From: Thinopyrum elongatum
Lineage: Eukaryota > Streptophyta > Magnoliopsida > Poales > Poaceae
Assembly: GCA_011799875.1 (NCBI GenBank)
Contig: CM022300.1
Location: 112,109,201-112,173,200, forward strand
Direction: 5' to 3'
DNA length: 64,000 bases
The notes under the pieces were generated by a model. The model was not told the DNA's origin and did no database searches. It saw nothing but the letters and a program-made list of their open reading frames with translations. Made by a program: the position numbers and the translations under genes. Shown piece after piece: positions 24,696 through 34,159 of this stretch; within the stretch, counting starts at the first letter, position 1, and each line of letters starts with the position of its first letter.

Positions 24696-26417
24696 TGAAG
24701 GAAATATGCCCTAGAGGCAATAATAAAGTTGTTATTTTATATTTTCTTATTCATGATAAAGGTTTATTATTCATGCTAGAATTGTATTGATCGAAAACTT
24801 AAATACATGTGTGAATACATAAACAAATACCGTTTCCCTAGTAAGCCTCTACTAGACTAGCTCGTTGATCAAAGATAGTTAAGGTTTCCTAACCATAGAC
24901 ATGTGTTGTCATTTGATAACGGGATCACATCATTAGGAGAATGATGTGATGGACAAGACCCATCCGTTAGCTTAGCATATTGATCGTTTAGTTTATTGCT
25001 ATTGCTTTCTTCATGTCAAATACATATTCCTTCGACTATGAGATTATGCAACTCCCGGATACCGGAGGAATACCTTGTGTGCTATCAAACGTCACAACGT
25101 AACTGGGTGATCATAAAGATGCTCTACAGGTATCTCCGAAGGTGTTTGTTGAGTTGGCATAGATCGAGATTAGGATTTGTCAGTCCGAGTATCGGAGAGG
25201 TATCTCTGGGCCCACTCGGTAATACACATCATAAGAAGCCTTGCAAGCAAAGTGACTAATGAGTTAGTTACAGGATGATGTATTACGGAACGAGTAAAGA
25301 GACTTGCCGGTAACGATATTGAACTAGGTATGAAGATACCGACGATCGAATCTCGGGCAAGTAACATACCGATGGACAAAGGGAATTACGTATGTTGTCA
25401 TAAAGGTTCGACCGATAAAGATCTTCGTAGAATATGTAGGAGCCAATATGGGCATCCAGGTTCCGCTATTGGTTATTGACCGGAGAGGTGTCTCGGTCAT
25501 GTCTACATAGTTCTCGAACCCGTAGGGTCCGCACGCTTAACATTCGTTGACGATATAGTATTATATGAGTTATGTATGTTGGTGACCGAATGTTGTTCGG
25601 TGTTCCGGATGAGATCACGGACATGACGAGGAGCTCCGGAAAAGTCCGGAGGTAAAGATTGATATATGGGATAATAGTGTTTGGTCTCCGGAAAGGTTCC
25701 GGAATTCACCGGAAGGGGTTTCAGATGTTTCCCGAAATGTTTGGGCACGAGAACACTTTATTTGGGCCAAGGGGTAAAGCCCACGAGGGTTTTGGAAAGT
25801 GCAGAAGGAAGTTTTGCGGAGGCCAGGGGCCAGACGCCAGGAACGCTGGCGTTTGGGGGTAGACGCCGGGAACCCTGGCGTCTAGCCCCGGAGTCCGAGA
25901 AGGACTCTTGTCTTTCGGGCAAAACCAACTTTGAGGAGGCTTTTACTCCAAGTTTCGACCCCAGGGCTCAACATATAAATAGAGGGGCAGGGCTAGCACC
26001 CAAGACATCAAGATTCACCAAGCCGTGTGCCGGCAACCCTGTCCCTTCTAGTTTATCCTCCGTCATAGTTTCCGTTGTGCTTGGCGAAGCTCTGCGGAGA
26101 TTGTTCTTCACCAACACCGTCACCACGCCTTCGTGCTGCCGGAACTCATCTACTACTTTGCCCCTCTTGCTGGATCAAGAAGGCGAGGACGTCATCGAGC
26201 TGAACGTGTGCTGAACGCGGAGGTGTCGTATGTTCGGTACTTGATCGGGACGAATCGTGAAGGTGTACGACTACATCAACCGCGTTGATAAACGCTTCCG
26301 CTTAGCGATCTTCAAGGGTATGAATATGCTCTCCCCTCTCGTAGCTATACATCTCCATGGATAGATCTTGCGTGTGCGTAGAAAAAAAAATTGTTTTCCA
26401 TGCAGTGTTTCCCAACA
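24696..26417 (+). repeat. 3' LTR of element C
   Basis: 1,722 bp, ends CCCAACA, followed at once by TSD ggaac. Confidence 0.92.
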
Positions 26418-26422
26418 GGAAC

Positions 26423-26850
26423 ACCCTAGTTCCACGCATGAAAAGAGGTATGTCAGTTTATGAGGAAGCACTTTTTGCATCAGGACAACTCCCAAGCCAA
26501 TTTGCCACAGAAGTTGTTATCCTTGGCTGCTGGAATATTTGGAACCAGAGAAATGGGAAGATCTTCAGAGGAATACCACAATCTATCCAATCTTGGAGAT
26601 TCCACCTCAAGCAAGACCTCAAGCTACTTCAATACAAGATTAAGGCCAAGCACTTCCATAGATTTTCACAGTGGCTTAATAGCAATTTTTAACTCAGCCC
26701 TAATGTTTCCAAAAACAGGAATTGGCTAACTTTCTTCTTTGCTCTTGGGAGGTTTTTGTTTCTCCTTTGTACTTTATTGTATATTATTTTACTTTTTATT
26801 AATGAAAATATACCATAGAACAATTGTTCTACGGTTTGTCGGTCAAAAAA
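26423..26850 (+). pseudogene. LINE ORF2 tail and 3' UTR
   Basis: The frame from 26425 to 26692 gives VVILGCWNIWNQRNGKIF and ends HFHRFSQWLNSNF, the usual C-terminus after zf-RVT. About 160 bases of 3' UTR follow, with a hairpin (26812-26835; ACCATAGAA pairing with TTCTACGGT) and a terminal A6 run at 26845-26850. Confidence 0.75.
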
Positions 26851-27904
26851 TGAGTATTGGCGACTATAGCTTGTATGCGAACTGAAAAACATCTGAGGTC
26901 TATGTCTAACAACCGTCAGGAGTAATCTTTTTGTGTGTGTGTGTGAAAGAGGAATGATCTTTTCTGTAGTGGTGAGGGTGACAAACTGGCATATCAATTG
27001 GGAGGCTTGTAATTTGAGAATTCAAATTTATTCATAAAGTGATAATGCGTTGAGCCGAATGTCCCATAAAAGTACATCTTAATTATCCTTATTTTCCTTT
27101 GGATCCCACTCGCATGGGAGAACTGGACATAGATGTTGGTCAAGTTCTTGGAAATAACCATTTTCCAACCATATGCAGTATACATGCCTACAAAAGTATG
27201 AGAACATGAGGCCATGAGCTAGAAACTATATGCTTTGTTACACGCACTATGTTATGATTGATATTATACATGCAACGTTCCAATGTCCATTTTCATGCCT
27301 ACGCTTTAAAATACTGCTTGCTCTCTTTCAATACTGGTTACTTGGCAACTGTCCGATAATTCTTACTACTCGTATCATTTACTTTTCGCAACTTGGAACA
27401 CTCAAATCACTCCATAATCATTGCTACTAATAATCCAAGTATTGGTTACATGTGTGTTTTTGAAAATTTCGAAATATGATTGTGTGTGTATGAAAATTAT
27501 GAAATGGTTTAAATTTATGTTTCTAAAATTTTTAAGTTACTGAAATATGTGTTTCTATTTTTTTGAAATTGTCGAAATGTTACTCAAATTATTGAATATT
27601 TTGTTTCTAAAATATATGAAATGATAGTTTCTCTCTTATGATTTTCTGAATTAGTCACTGAAATAATTACTTGTTTTTTAATATTTGAATTATATTTTAT
27701 TTTTCAATTAAAAATATTAGTAATAATAATCTATTTTTTGATATAACAATACCGAAAATCAAGTAATAACAGATACATTAGTTATACCATGTAGAATACC
27801 TTGTATGGCTACTCACGTGGCAGCTTTACATGACAAGAGCGTTGGAAGTGCTTTTTGCCAACAAGCACGCTACTAGTGCACAAATCTTAATTGTGTATAA
27901 TGTA
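26851..27904. other. AT-rich intergenic stretch
   Basis: No gene seen. Contains a short (TG)n tract at 26930-26944 and a region of degenerate GAAATATGTGTTTCT-like repeats at 27450-27680. Confidence 0.6.
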
Positions 27905-28161
27905 CTTCCTCCGTTTTTATTTACTCCGCATATTAGAATTGGCTGAAGTCAAACTTCCTAAAATTTGACCAACTTTATAGAAAAGAATATAAATATTTAC
28001 CATAACAAATCTATATGATGTGGAAGTACATTTGATAATGAATCTAATGGTGTTGATTTGTTATTGTATATGTTAATATTTTTGTCTATAAACTTTGTCA
28101 AAATTTACAAAGTTTGACTTTGACCAAAGCTAATACGCAGAGTAAATAAAAACGGAGGGAG
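27905..28161. mobile_element. Stowaway-type MITE, 257 bp
   Basis: Inverted ends, CTTCCTCCGTTTTTATTTAC on the left and GTAAATAAAAACGGAGGGAG on the right, flanked by TA at 27903-27904 and 28162-28163. No coding capacity. It sits about 160 bp past the stop codon of the iron-transporter-like gene, a typical gene-proximal place for this class. Confidence 0.88.
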
Positions 28162-28323
28162 TACATCATAAGCTAGGAATTGCTAACCATGCAGGCAATT
28201 CACCTACTGTTTCCCCTCATCAAAAAAGAAGAAGAGAAACACACCCATAACAAGTTTGTTCAAGCTTCACCCGCAAAAAACAAAGAGAGAGAGAGAAAAA
28301 AGAGAAGAAGTTCAAGCCATATA

Positions 28324-28989
28324 TCAAACTGAATGAGTCCGGAACAATTTCATGAGACCGTAGGTGACCCCCATCGCCACCAATCCTCCCAGTGCGGCCC
28401 TCAGCCCAGCCCGCCCCCCTGGAGCGCGGCCCTGCACCGCCCCGAGGGCGCCAAACACCGCCAAGGCCAGAGTCGCCGTCGCGACGACCACGGCGACCCG
28501 CACCCCGTAGCTTGTCACGAACCACGCCGCGAGCAGCGGGATGGCCGCGCCGGCCGCGAAGGACAGCGCCGAGGCCGCCGACGCGTGGCACGGGTTTGGC
28601 AGCCCGGCCCGGTCCGCCGGGTACCCGCGCGCCTCCTCGAGCCGCTGGAGCCCGGCCAGCTCCACGTCCAGCTGCGCGTGGACCGACACGTACTCGCCGA
28701 TGGCCATGCTGCACGCGCCGGCGACGAGGCCCGCCACGCCCGACAGGAGCGCGGCCCGCGGGTCGGCGGGTCGTGCCGCGCCGATGCCGAGCATGAGCGC
28801 TGAGGTGGAGACGAGGCCGTCGCTTGCGCCGAGGACGGCGGCGCGCAGCCACTGCCCCTGCTGTGACGGCAGCGACATGGCGTCGTGGATCGCCGTGGCT
28901 ACGCAGACGGTGCAGAGTTTCATGGCCTCCGGCGCGGGGGTTGGACCGAGCTCTGCTACAGCGAGCTTGGTGTCATTGTCGGTGGCCAT
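28324..28989 (-). CDS. Vacuolar iron transporter homolog (VIT/CCC1 family, VTL type)
   Basis: A 221-residue single-exon gene. The frame is open further upstream, but MATDNDTKLAVAEL at 28987-28989 is the likely start because a TATA box lies 75 bp above it and the extra codons look like UTR. After a soluble N-terminus, helix 1 shows WLRAAVLGASDGLVSTSALM, the family signature; helix 2 contains GEYVSVHAQLD. A short loop and three more helices follow (about 135-155, 162-185, 195-217). The long metal-binding loop of true VIT1 is absent, which matches the shorter nodulin-21/VTL subgroup. These proteins move Fe or Mn into the vacuole in characterised relatives; here the role is inferred. GC-rich, undamaged and clearly host-like. 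Confidence 0.9.
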   Translation of the reverse strand: MATDNDTKLAVAELGPTPAPEAMKLCTVCVATAIHDAMSLPSQQGQWLRAAVLGASDGLVSTSALMLGIGAARPADPRAALLSGVAGLVAGACSMAIGEYVSVHAQLDVELAGLQRLEEARGYPADRAGLPNPCHASAASALSFAAGAAIPLLAAWFVTSYGVRVAVVVATATLALAVFGALGAVQGRAPGGRAGLRAALGGLVAMGVTYGLMKLFRTHSV

Positions 28990-29063
28990 TTTATGTGGGA
29001 GCAGAGGCGTGCGATTGCCACACGCACAAAAGCATACGAGAGTGTGGCGAACACAAGACCCCG

Positions 29064-29072
29064 TATATATAT
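29064..29072 (-). promoter_or_regulatory. TATA box of the iron-transporter-like gene
   Basis: TATATATAC on the - strand, about 75 bp upstream of the ATG, would place the transcript start near 29035 with a short leader. Confidence 0.6.
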
Positions 29073-29316
29073 CGACGAGGCAGTAGAGCAGCGAGACGGT
29101 CAAGTGAAGGTAACATCTGTAGTGATGCACCATGTGACGTCTCCTCAGGAATAACCAGGATTTACATACATACAGTTATTTTTACTATCTAGGTATGGTA
29201 ATATGCATAATTTATGTGTTTTTGACATCATTTAATTTTCCCTATTTGTTCTGGTGTTCATAGGAAATGTGGTAATTAGATGTTTCTTACTGCATTGCAT
29301 ATGCTTTCAGATTTTT

Positions 29317-29735
29317 TTTTCTTTTCGAAAAGGCCTGAGGTCATAAATTAAGTATCATAAGTACTTACAAGCACACCCTTACAGAAAAGAAAATTACATC
29401 AAAATTCTTAGTGGTGCTAAAGTCTTCTTTCTCCGGCATCCACCGGCGATGCCTCGCGAGCAAAGCTCGATGCAGCCCAACGAAGTAAACTTGTTTAAAC
29501 CCATGAGCTTGTAGAAGTGGTGGCCGTGAAGCCATCGATGTAGGCCAGAAGACGTAAGTCCGCGATCTACGTAGCAAATCGCCGCCCGGAGAAGAAGAGG
29601 CCAAAAGAGTCTGCAAATACTCCAAAGAACACAAAAACCGACCGAATCGAGATGGATCCATCGGACACCAAAGCCTACCGGATCCAAGAAGATCTGTCGA
29701 AGACACACCTGGTCGTTTTATAGACGGCAACCGGC
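29317..29735 (-). repeat. Retroposon-like repeat fragment
   Basis: Begins on the + strand with a T-rich run (29311-29322) followed by CTTTTCGAAAAGGCC and AATTAAG, then GC-richer unrelated sequence. Read on the - strand this is a 3' end with an A tail, as in the two retroposons at 46328 and 52216. No clear target duplication was found, so the left-hand limit is approximate. Small open frames here show no domain. Confidence 0.35.
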
Positions 29736-30422
29736 CTGCATAGTCTGTTCAAAAGGCGAGCACTTGGAACGTCGGTGTACTTTGAAGCCGCCTACGTTCA
29801 TTCCTCTCGGCCTACGAACAAAAGGGGATGCAGTTTGGGATCAGCTCGATTTCTACAACCCTTCTGCTTGGCAACCCGTCGGTGCTGGAGCTGTGGCCAA
29901 CCCATCGCGCCAATGGTTTCGTTCCCGTCGATTGAATTGCAACGTTGCATCATGATCTTAGGCCTTTTTGCAAAATGCCAGGACTGGTTTGTAATTTTAT
30001 TTTCTTGGTGTGGGGGGGGGGGGGGGTCCTAATGTAAAATTTATTTTCAAGCTTATCTAAACAAAGTGGAAGAAATTGGCATCCACGAGTTTAAATACTC
30101 CACAAGTTGTGTGGGTGTGGATAGTCTTGCGATAAAGCGGATCCATGTGCGGTTGTGCAGCTCCTTACTAATAGTTACTCCTATTTTCTTGCGTGAGGCA
30201 ACCTTAAAAAAGTTCCGAAACTACACACACGAGATGCAGCTGACACTCGTATCAAACGGTGGAGCAGTGCTGCTGCCGTGCATCGGATGGCGCAATCTCA
30301 GCGTCCTACAAAAAATCGTGTGTGTATAGCAGGGTTCAAAAAGTTCTGGGGCCATTGGCGAATGGATCCACGGCTGCTCCAGTTGTCGTGCTAGAAAAGG
30401 GCCTTCTTCCTGGGTGTGGAGT
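29736..30422. other. Intergenic sequence
   Basis: No supportable gene. A G run of 12-13 bases lies at 30013-30025. Confidence 0.5.
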
Positions 30423-30779
30423 TTCTAATCTCGAGCTCAAATGTTGTTGGATGAATAGTGAAATAAAAAAATAGATTTTTTTCATAAAATTCAGAATTTT
30501 TTTTGGCAAACTTTAAGGAATGTTTGAAGTGCATGTAAATTTTCATCACGAAATCACATTGGTGGAAGGCATGGTAAAAAAACAAAATCGATGCTCTGAA
30601 AATGTTACTTTCAAACGTATTTTGGACCTCTGATTTTGTTTTCTTTTTGCCATGACTTCCACCAATATGATTTTGTGATGAAAATTTGTAGGCACTTCAA
30701 ACATTTATTAAAGTTGGCCAAAAAAATTCAGTTTTTTTTTTTTACTTTTAGTCGGGGGCATTTGAGCTCGAGATTAGAA
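30423..30779. mobile_element. Fold-back (palindromic) element, 357 bp
   Basis: The left end TTCTAATCTCGAGCTCAAAT is the exact reverse complement of the right end at 30760-30779, and homology continues inward (for example GAAAATTT, CATTGGTGGAAG and CACTTCAAAC pairs), so nearly the whole element can form one hairpin. No target duplication was recognised and no protein is encoded. It could be a MITE of unknown superfamily. Confidence 0.7.
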
Positions 30780-31407
30780 GGGTACTTTCGCTTCTTCCTG
30801 TCCCTCAAAGCAATCTTCTTGAATGCACGAATGCATGTTGTTTTTGTTGCAGAGGGGCTTCAATCGCCCGCCCAAAGGAAATGGTAGCAGCATTATTGTT
30901 TTACTGGAGCTTGATGTCCAAACTGAGGTAACCTTGCCTAATTATAAAAAACAAGCTAATATGGATTTTGATACTATCTATGTACACATAGACATATCGT
31001 TTGGATATCATATTGAAAAGAACAAGCGGTCAAAGATTCACAACCGAAGACCAATACCAACTCAGATGTCCAAGACGGCATCTGCCTTGGTGAATCACTA
31101 TCGGTCTCCCGTTTCCGCGGGAATGAACGTCGACCCGGTGGAAACTCCTATCCAAGAGTTTTGTAAGAACTTGGATTGTCTTGCCTTGTTTCATACACGC
31201 GTGGCTTGCAGCCTGGCAGTACCACCGGAGTAGGACAAGCAATGCTTTGAGTCATCGGTAAAATCGGTGGCGCCCTGCTGCTTCAACCGGAGAGGTTACA
31301 TATAAAGAACTCAACGTCTTGGGTTGTCTTTGTCTTCCGGCAATGCAGACACTGATGTCGTAGTAGAAAATTGTTTGGAACGCTGAACTACCAAATTCCA
31401 CAGAAAA
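30780..31407. other. Intergenic sequence with one unassigned open frame
   Basis: An open frame of 136 codons at 30823-31233 (+) has no recognisable domain, biased composition or homologous neighbour. I leave it uncalled. Confidence 0.4.
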
Positions 31408-32000
31408 AATGTTGTAGTGGAGAATTGCATATCAACTTCAATATGTAACATCCACATGTATCTCACAAAAAAAAATGTATGCCATAGTTATTTTGAATGA
31501 AGATACATAGTAGAAATAGATGTCTGCGAACCAACATGTGGTTGGACGGTTAGGCGGACAGTGGTATCCCAAACACACAAAGGTTCAAGTCCTGGTGCTC
31601 GCATTTATCCTGGATTTATTTCAGAAATTCCGGCGATACACGTTCAGTGGGAGGAGACGTTCCCGTCGACTACGAGGCGCCTACGGTGACTTTGTAAAAT
31701 CTCTAGATGATATGCCGGCTCAATCTCTTGAAGGTGCTCATAGGGATAGGGTGTGCGTGTATGTGTTCATAGGGGTAAGTGTATGCATGTATATACGAGC
31801 GCTTGCGTTTGTACCGTGTTCAAAAAATAAAATGAAAAAAATGGATGTCTCTAATTTTTGGCAGAGGTTGTTGTAGTGGAGAATTGCATATCAACTTCAG
31901 TATGTAACATCTACATGTATCTCACAAAAAAAACATGTATGCCATATTTATTTTGAGTGAAGATACATAGTATAAATGGAAGTCTCTAACTTTTGGCAGA
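31408..32000. repeat. Tandem ~135-bp duplication interrupted by an Au SINE
   Basis: A unit beginning GTTGTAGTGGAGAATTGC and ending CTAATTTTTGGCAGAG is present twice: 31408-31525 plus 31851-31868, and 31869-32000. The Au SINE sits near the end of the first unit. The units differ at about 7-8 of 115 compared positions. Confidence 0.7.
31526..31840 (+). mobile_element. Au SINE
   Basis: Starts GCGAACCAACATGTGGTTGG, has a pol III B box GGTTCAAGTCC at 31582-31592, the internal GTGGGAGGAGACGTTCCCGTC core and the 3' phrase TTGCGTTTGTACCGTGTTC with an A-rich tail. These match the tRNA-derived Au SINE of grasses. Target duplication gatgtct at 31519-31525 and 31844-31850 (11 bp with one mismatch if extended left). 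Confidence 0.88.
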
Positions 32001-32645
32001 GTTAATATCTCTTTTTGGAAAGAGAGAACACTAAATCTGTGAAGAATATTTTCTATTTATTTTATTGTACTTCCTACTACTCCCTTTCATTTGACACTAC
32101 AAATAGGGGTTCCGGATAGTCCAGACTCCCTACTACTCCTCTTCATTTGAGACCGCTGGAGGCCGTTTTTGTCCAGACAGGTAGATAATTTCTTCCTCTA
32201 AAGTTGAATCAGCGACAAGTAGTATGGATTGGAGGGAGTATCTTATTGGGTTCAATCTACTTGAGGGCACATATCTGCCATGTGGGACCCGGCTGGCAAA
32301 TATTACTCGGCAGCCAATAATTTAGCACAGTGAAAATGTGCATGTTTCTCATACAGTTGTATGAACAGTTCTGTTATTATGGATATCTTCACAGCTGCTA
32401 GGTTGTAGCTTGCTCCTTGCTAGACGAGGGGCTAACTTCGCTGCTCACTTGAGATTACAACTACACCTATCCATTTTTTTTTGGGAGGGAAAACTACACC
32501 TATCTACTTGACCCGGAAAAAAAACCGCCTATCTTTTTTTTTGTGTGTGTGTGCATAAAACCCGCCTATCTACTCTACTACTACTTATAAAAGCACCAAG
32601 TTGATGAATTCAAATGATCTGTGCCATCCAACCATCTATATCCAA
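31738..32645. repeat. Left copy of a ~0.9-kb direct duplication flanking the MULE
   Basis: Begins inside the Au SINE at TCATAGGGATAGGG and runs to ATATCCAA, the MULE left border. Matches 45274-46185 with about a dozen substitutions and a few homopolymer indels by eye. Confidence 0.9.
32080..32238. mobile_element. Degenerate Stowaway-like MITE
   Basis: CTCCCTTTCATTTG at the left, TGGATTGGAGGGAG at the right, TA on each side (32078-32079, 32239-32240). The ends match imperfectly. A second copy lies in the right duplication at about 45614-45775. Confidence 0.5.
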
Positions 32646-32930
32646 GATTTTTTTTCAAAACTATGACTAAATTTATAGCCTTTTTGAAAACTATTGGGCA
32701 GAATGCAAAAATATCATAAATAGCACCCTGTCGGCCTGGGCTGGGCCGACGGGGGGCCTGTCGGCCTGGGGTAGGCCGATGGGGGGCTGTCAGCCTAGGG
32801 TGGGCCGATGGGGGGCTTTTCGGCCACCAGTAGGCCGACCAGTGGCCTGTCGGCCTACACGAAGCCGACGAGTCCTCCACACGGCCGAGTGGGCTCCTGT
32901 TGGCCCATGGTAAGCCGAAATGTTTTTTTT
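32646..32930. repeat. MULE left end with palindromic subterminal repeats
   Basis: After ~80 bp of terminal homology come about six to seven repeats of a ~30-bp unit in which TCGGCC and GGCCGA face each other, e.g. GTCGGCCTGGGCTGGGCCGAC. The same unit recurs inverted at the right end. Confidence 0.8.
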
Positions 32931-33018
32931 TTGTGAAATTTGACTTATTAATGATGTACAACGATTGCCCGTCTTATAAATATTGTAAAAATATTATTTA
33001 TGCTTCCGCGGGCCTACC

Positions 33019-33387
33019 TTTCCCGCCATCCTTTCTCGTCAACCCTTTCCCGCCATTTTCTACTCTCTTCCTATAAAACCCCCTTGACAGTAAGGTGGGT
33101 AGGCAGTGCAGTGTAGTGTAGTAGGCAGTGTTGTGGGCCGAGGGGTTCTAAGTGTTTTTTTTACAAATAAATTCATTATAATTGCTGCACAACCATTCCC
33201 CCTCATTTCCCTCAATATTTTCCCGCCAACTCTGTGCTGATATATGTTCCCGCAACCCGTTTCCCACCAACCCCTTCCCGCCACCCGTTTCCCGCCAACC
33301 CCTTCCCGCCACCCGTTTCCCGCCAACCCCTTCCCGCCATATGTTCCCGCCACCTTCCCCTCCATACCGCAGTCGTTCTTTCCCGCC
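33019..33387 (+). promoter_or_regulatory. Array of E2F-like TTTCCCGCC motifs and duplicated TATA module
   Basis: Exact TTTCCCGCC occurs at 33019, 33046, 33218, 33288, 33316 and 33379; TTCCCGCC with a different first base at 33274, 33302, 33330 and 33343. TTTCCCGC fits the E2F/DP consensus TTTSSCGC. The module TTTCCCGCCATTTTCT followed by CCTATAAAACCCCC appears twice (33046-33085 and 33379-33417); the second copy lies just upstream of the ATG at 33460. The array suggests S-phase-linked expression of the accessory gene. That is inference from the motif only. Confidence 0.6.
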
Positions 33388-33459
33388 ATTTTCTCCTCTC
33401 TACCTATAAAACCCCCTTCACACGGAGTTGGATAAGCAGTCCATTTTAGTGTAGTCGAG

Positions 33460-33918
33460 ATGTCCGATTATCCTTTCGATCGTAGTTTTCACCCTGAGAT
33501 GAGCAAATGTCTTCTTAGGCTAGCCACCAATTTCAGGATGGACAATAGGATAGTTCCATGGGACGAACTCATCGGTAGTGACACCATACAGAATGAGTTG
33601 GCTCACGCATTACGTAGGTCTGGGTGGCCTGAAAGGACCTATGAGGAGGTACGTAAAGAACTTCTTAGGTTGCATGGAAGGTGGAAGAAGGTAGTGCAGA
33701 CGAAGAGTGAAAATTTTATAAGGATTGCAGCAGAGCATACATATTTATGGACTGCCGACAGCGAAGACGAAGACGATATCTTCATGCCGAGCACCAAGAC
33801 CAAGAGTACCTCATCGTCGAAGGGCAAGAGTACCGCATCGTCGAAGGGCAAGAGTACCGCATCGTCGAAGGGCAAGAGTGCTGCAGCGACGGAGGATGAC
33901 GATGATGCCTTCATGTAG
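33460..33918 (+). CDS. Small MULE-borne protein of unknown function
   Basis: A 152-residue protein starting MSDYPFDRSFHPEMSK; the ATG is about 45 bp past a TATA-like CTATAAAA. Residues 10-100 look helical and mixed-charge, with WPERTYEEVRKELLRLHGRW resembling the helix spacing of trihelix or SANT-like DNA-binding folds, a weak similarity. Residues about 108-115 are acidic (DSEDEDD). Residues about 118-142 are four copies of an 8-residue KSTASSKG-type repeat coded by a 24-bp DNA unit, then an acidic end DDDDAFM. Such a Lys/Ser-rich tail could be a nuclear signal. It is convergent with the PMD gene and lies inside the MULE, so an accessory transposition role is plausible but unproven. No frame damage. 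Confidence 0.6.
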   Translation: MSDYPFDRSFHPEMSKCLLRLATNFRMDNRIVPWDELIGSDTIQNELAHALRRSGWPERTYEEVRKELLRLHGRWKKVVQTKSENFIRIAAEHTYLWTADSEDEDDIFMPSTKTKSTSSSKGKSTASSKGKSTASSKGKSAAATEDDDDAFM

Positions 33919-34159
33919 TATGTAAGCTGTATTTTTTAAGTTCAGTCCTACCGTTTATGTGAGATGTACTTGTATCTTAATTATCGGTTGCAGTCTCTTT
34001 GGAAATGTAACTCGAATAACAATGCGGATTAATAGTAATATGTCTCTCGCATACATAAAACAATATATGTATCCTGATCAGATAGAAGCAAGTGCGATAG
34101 TAACATATGCGAATAGTCTGAAACTAATATAGATAACGACTCATACATAGATAACGATA

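Larger units (their letters stand above)
17875..26417 (+). mobile_element. Element C: Copia LTR retrotransposon, decayed
   Basis: Complete at both ends: LTRs of 1,721 bp (17875-19595) and 1,722 bp (24696-26417) and an exact TSD, ggaac, at 17870-17874 and 26418-26422. LTR starts TGAAGGAAATATGCCC (5' copy reads ATGGCC) and ends CCCAACA. Gene order is GAG, protease, integrase, reverse transcriptase, RNase H, which defines Copia. Coding remains have stops and frameshifts. The LTR resembles common Triticeae Copia families of the Maximus/Inga kind, but I cannot assign the family without a search. Confidence 0.93.
6049..26850 (+). mobile_element. Old LINE retrotransposon split by elements A, B and C
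   Basis: Pieces at 6049-6468, 13259-17874 and 26423-26850 join into one LINE once the LTR elements and one copy of each TSD (ttccc, ggaac) are removed. In order it shows ORF1 (DUF4283-like then variable C-terminal part), an endonuclease/exonuclease/phosphatase domain, non-LTR reverse transcriptase with YVDD, and a zf-RVT zinc-binding domain. Many stops and frameshifts make it a dead copy. The 5' end lies beyond the left edge, on the other side of element A. It ends near 26850 in a short A run after a small hairpin. Confidence 0.85.

Noticed and set aside
28541..29086. Frames antisense to the iron-transporter-like gene
   Set aside because: Shadow frames from high third-position GC.
30823..31233. 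136-codon frame as a gene
   Set aside because: No domain, no promoter or homology clue.
31582..31592. tRNA gene suggested by a B box
   Set aside because: The box belongs to the Au SINE; no cloverleaf follows.
32729..32900. CpG-island promoter
   Set aside because: GC-richness is due to the MULE subterminal palindromic repeats, mirrored at the other end.
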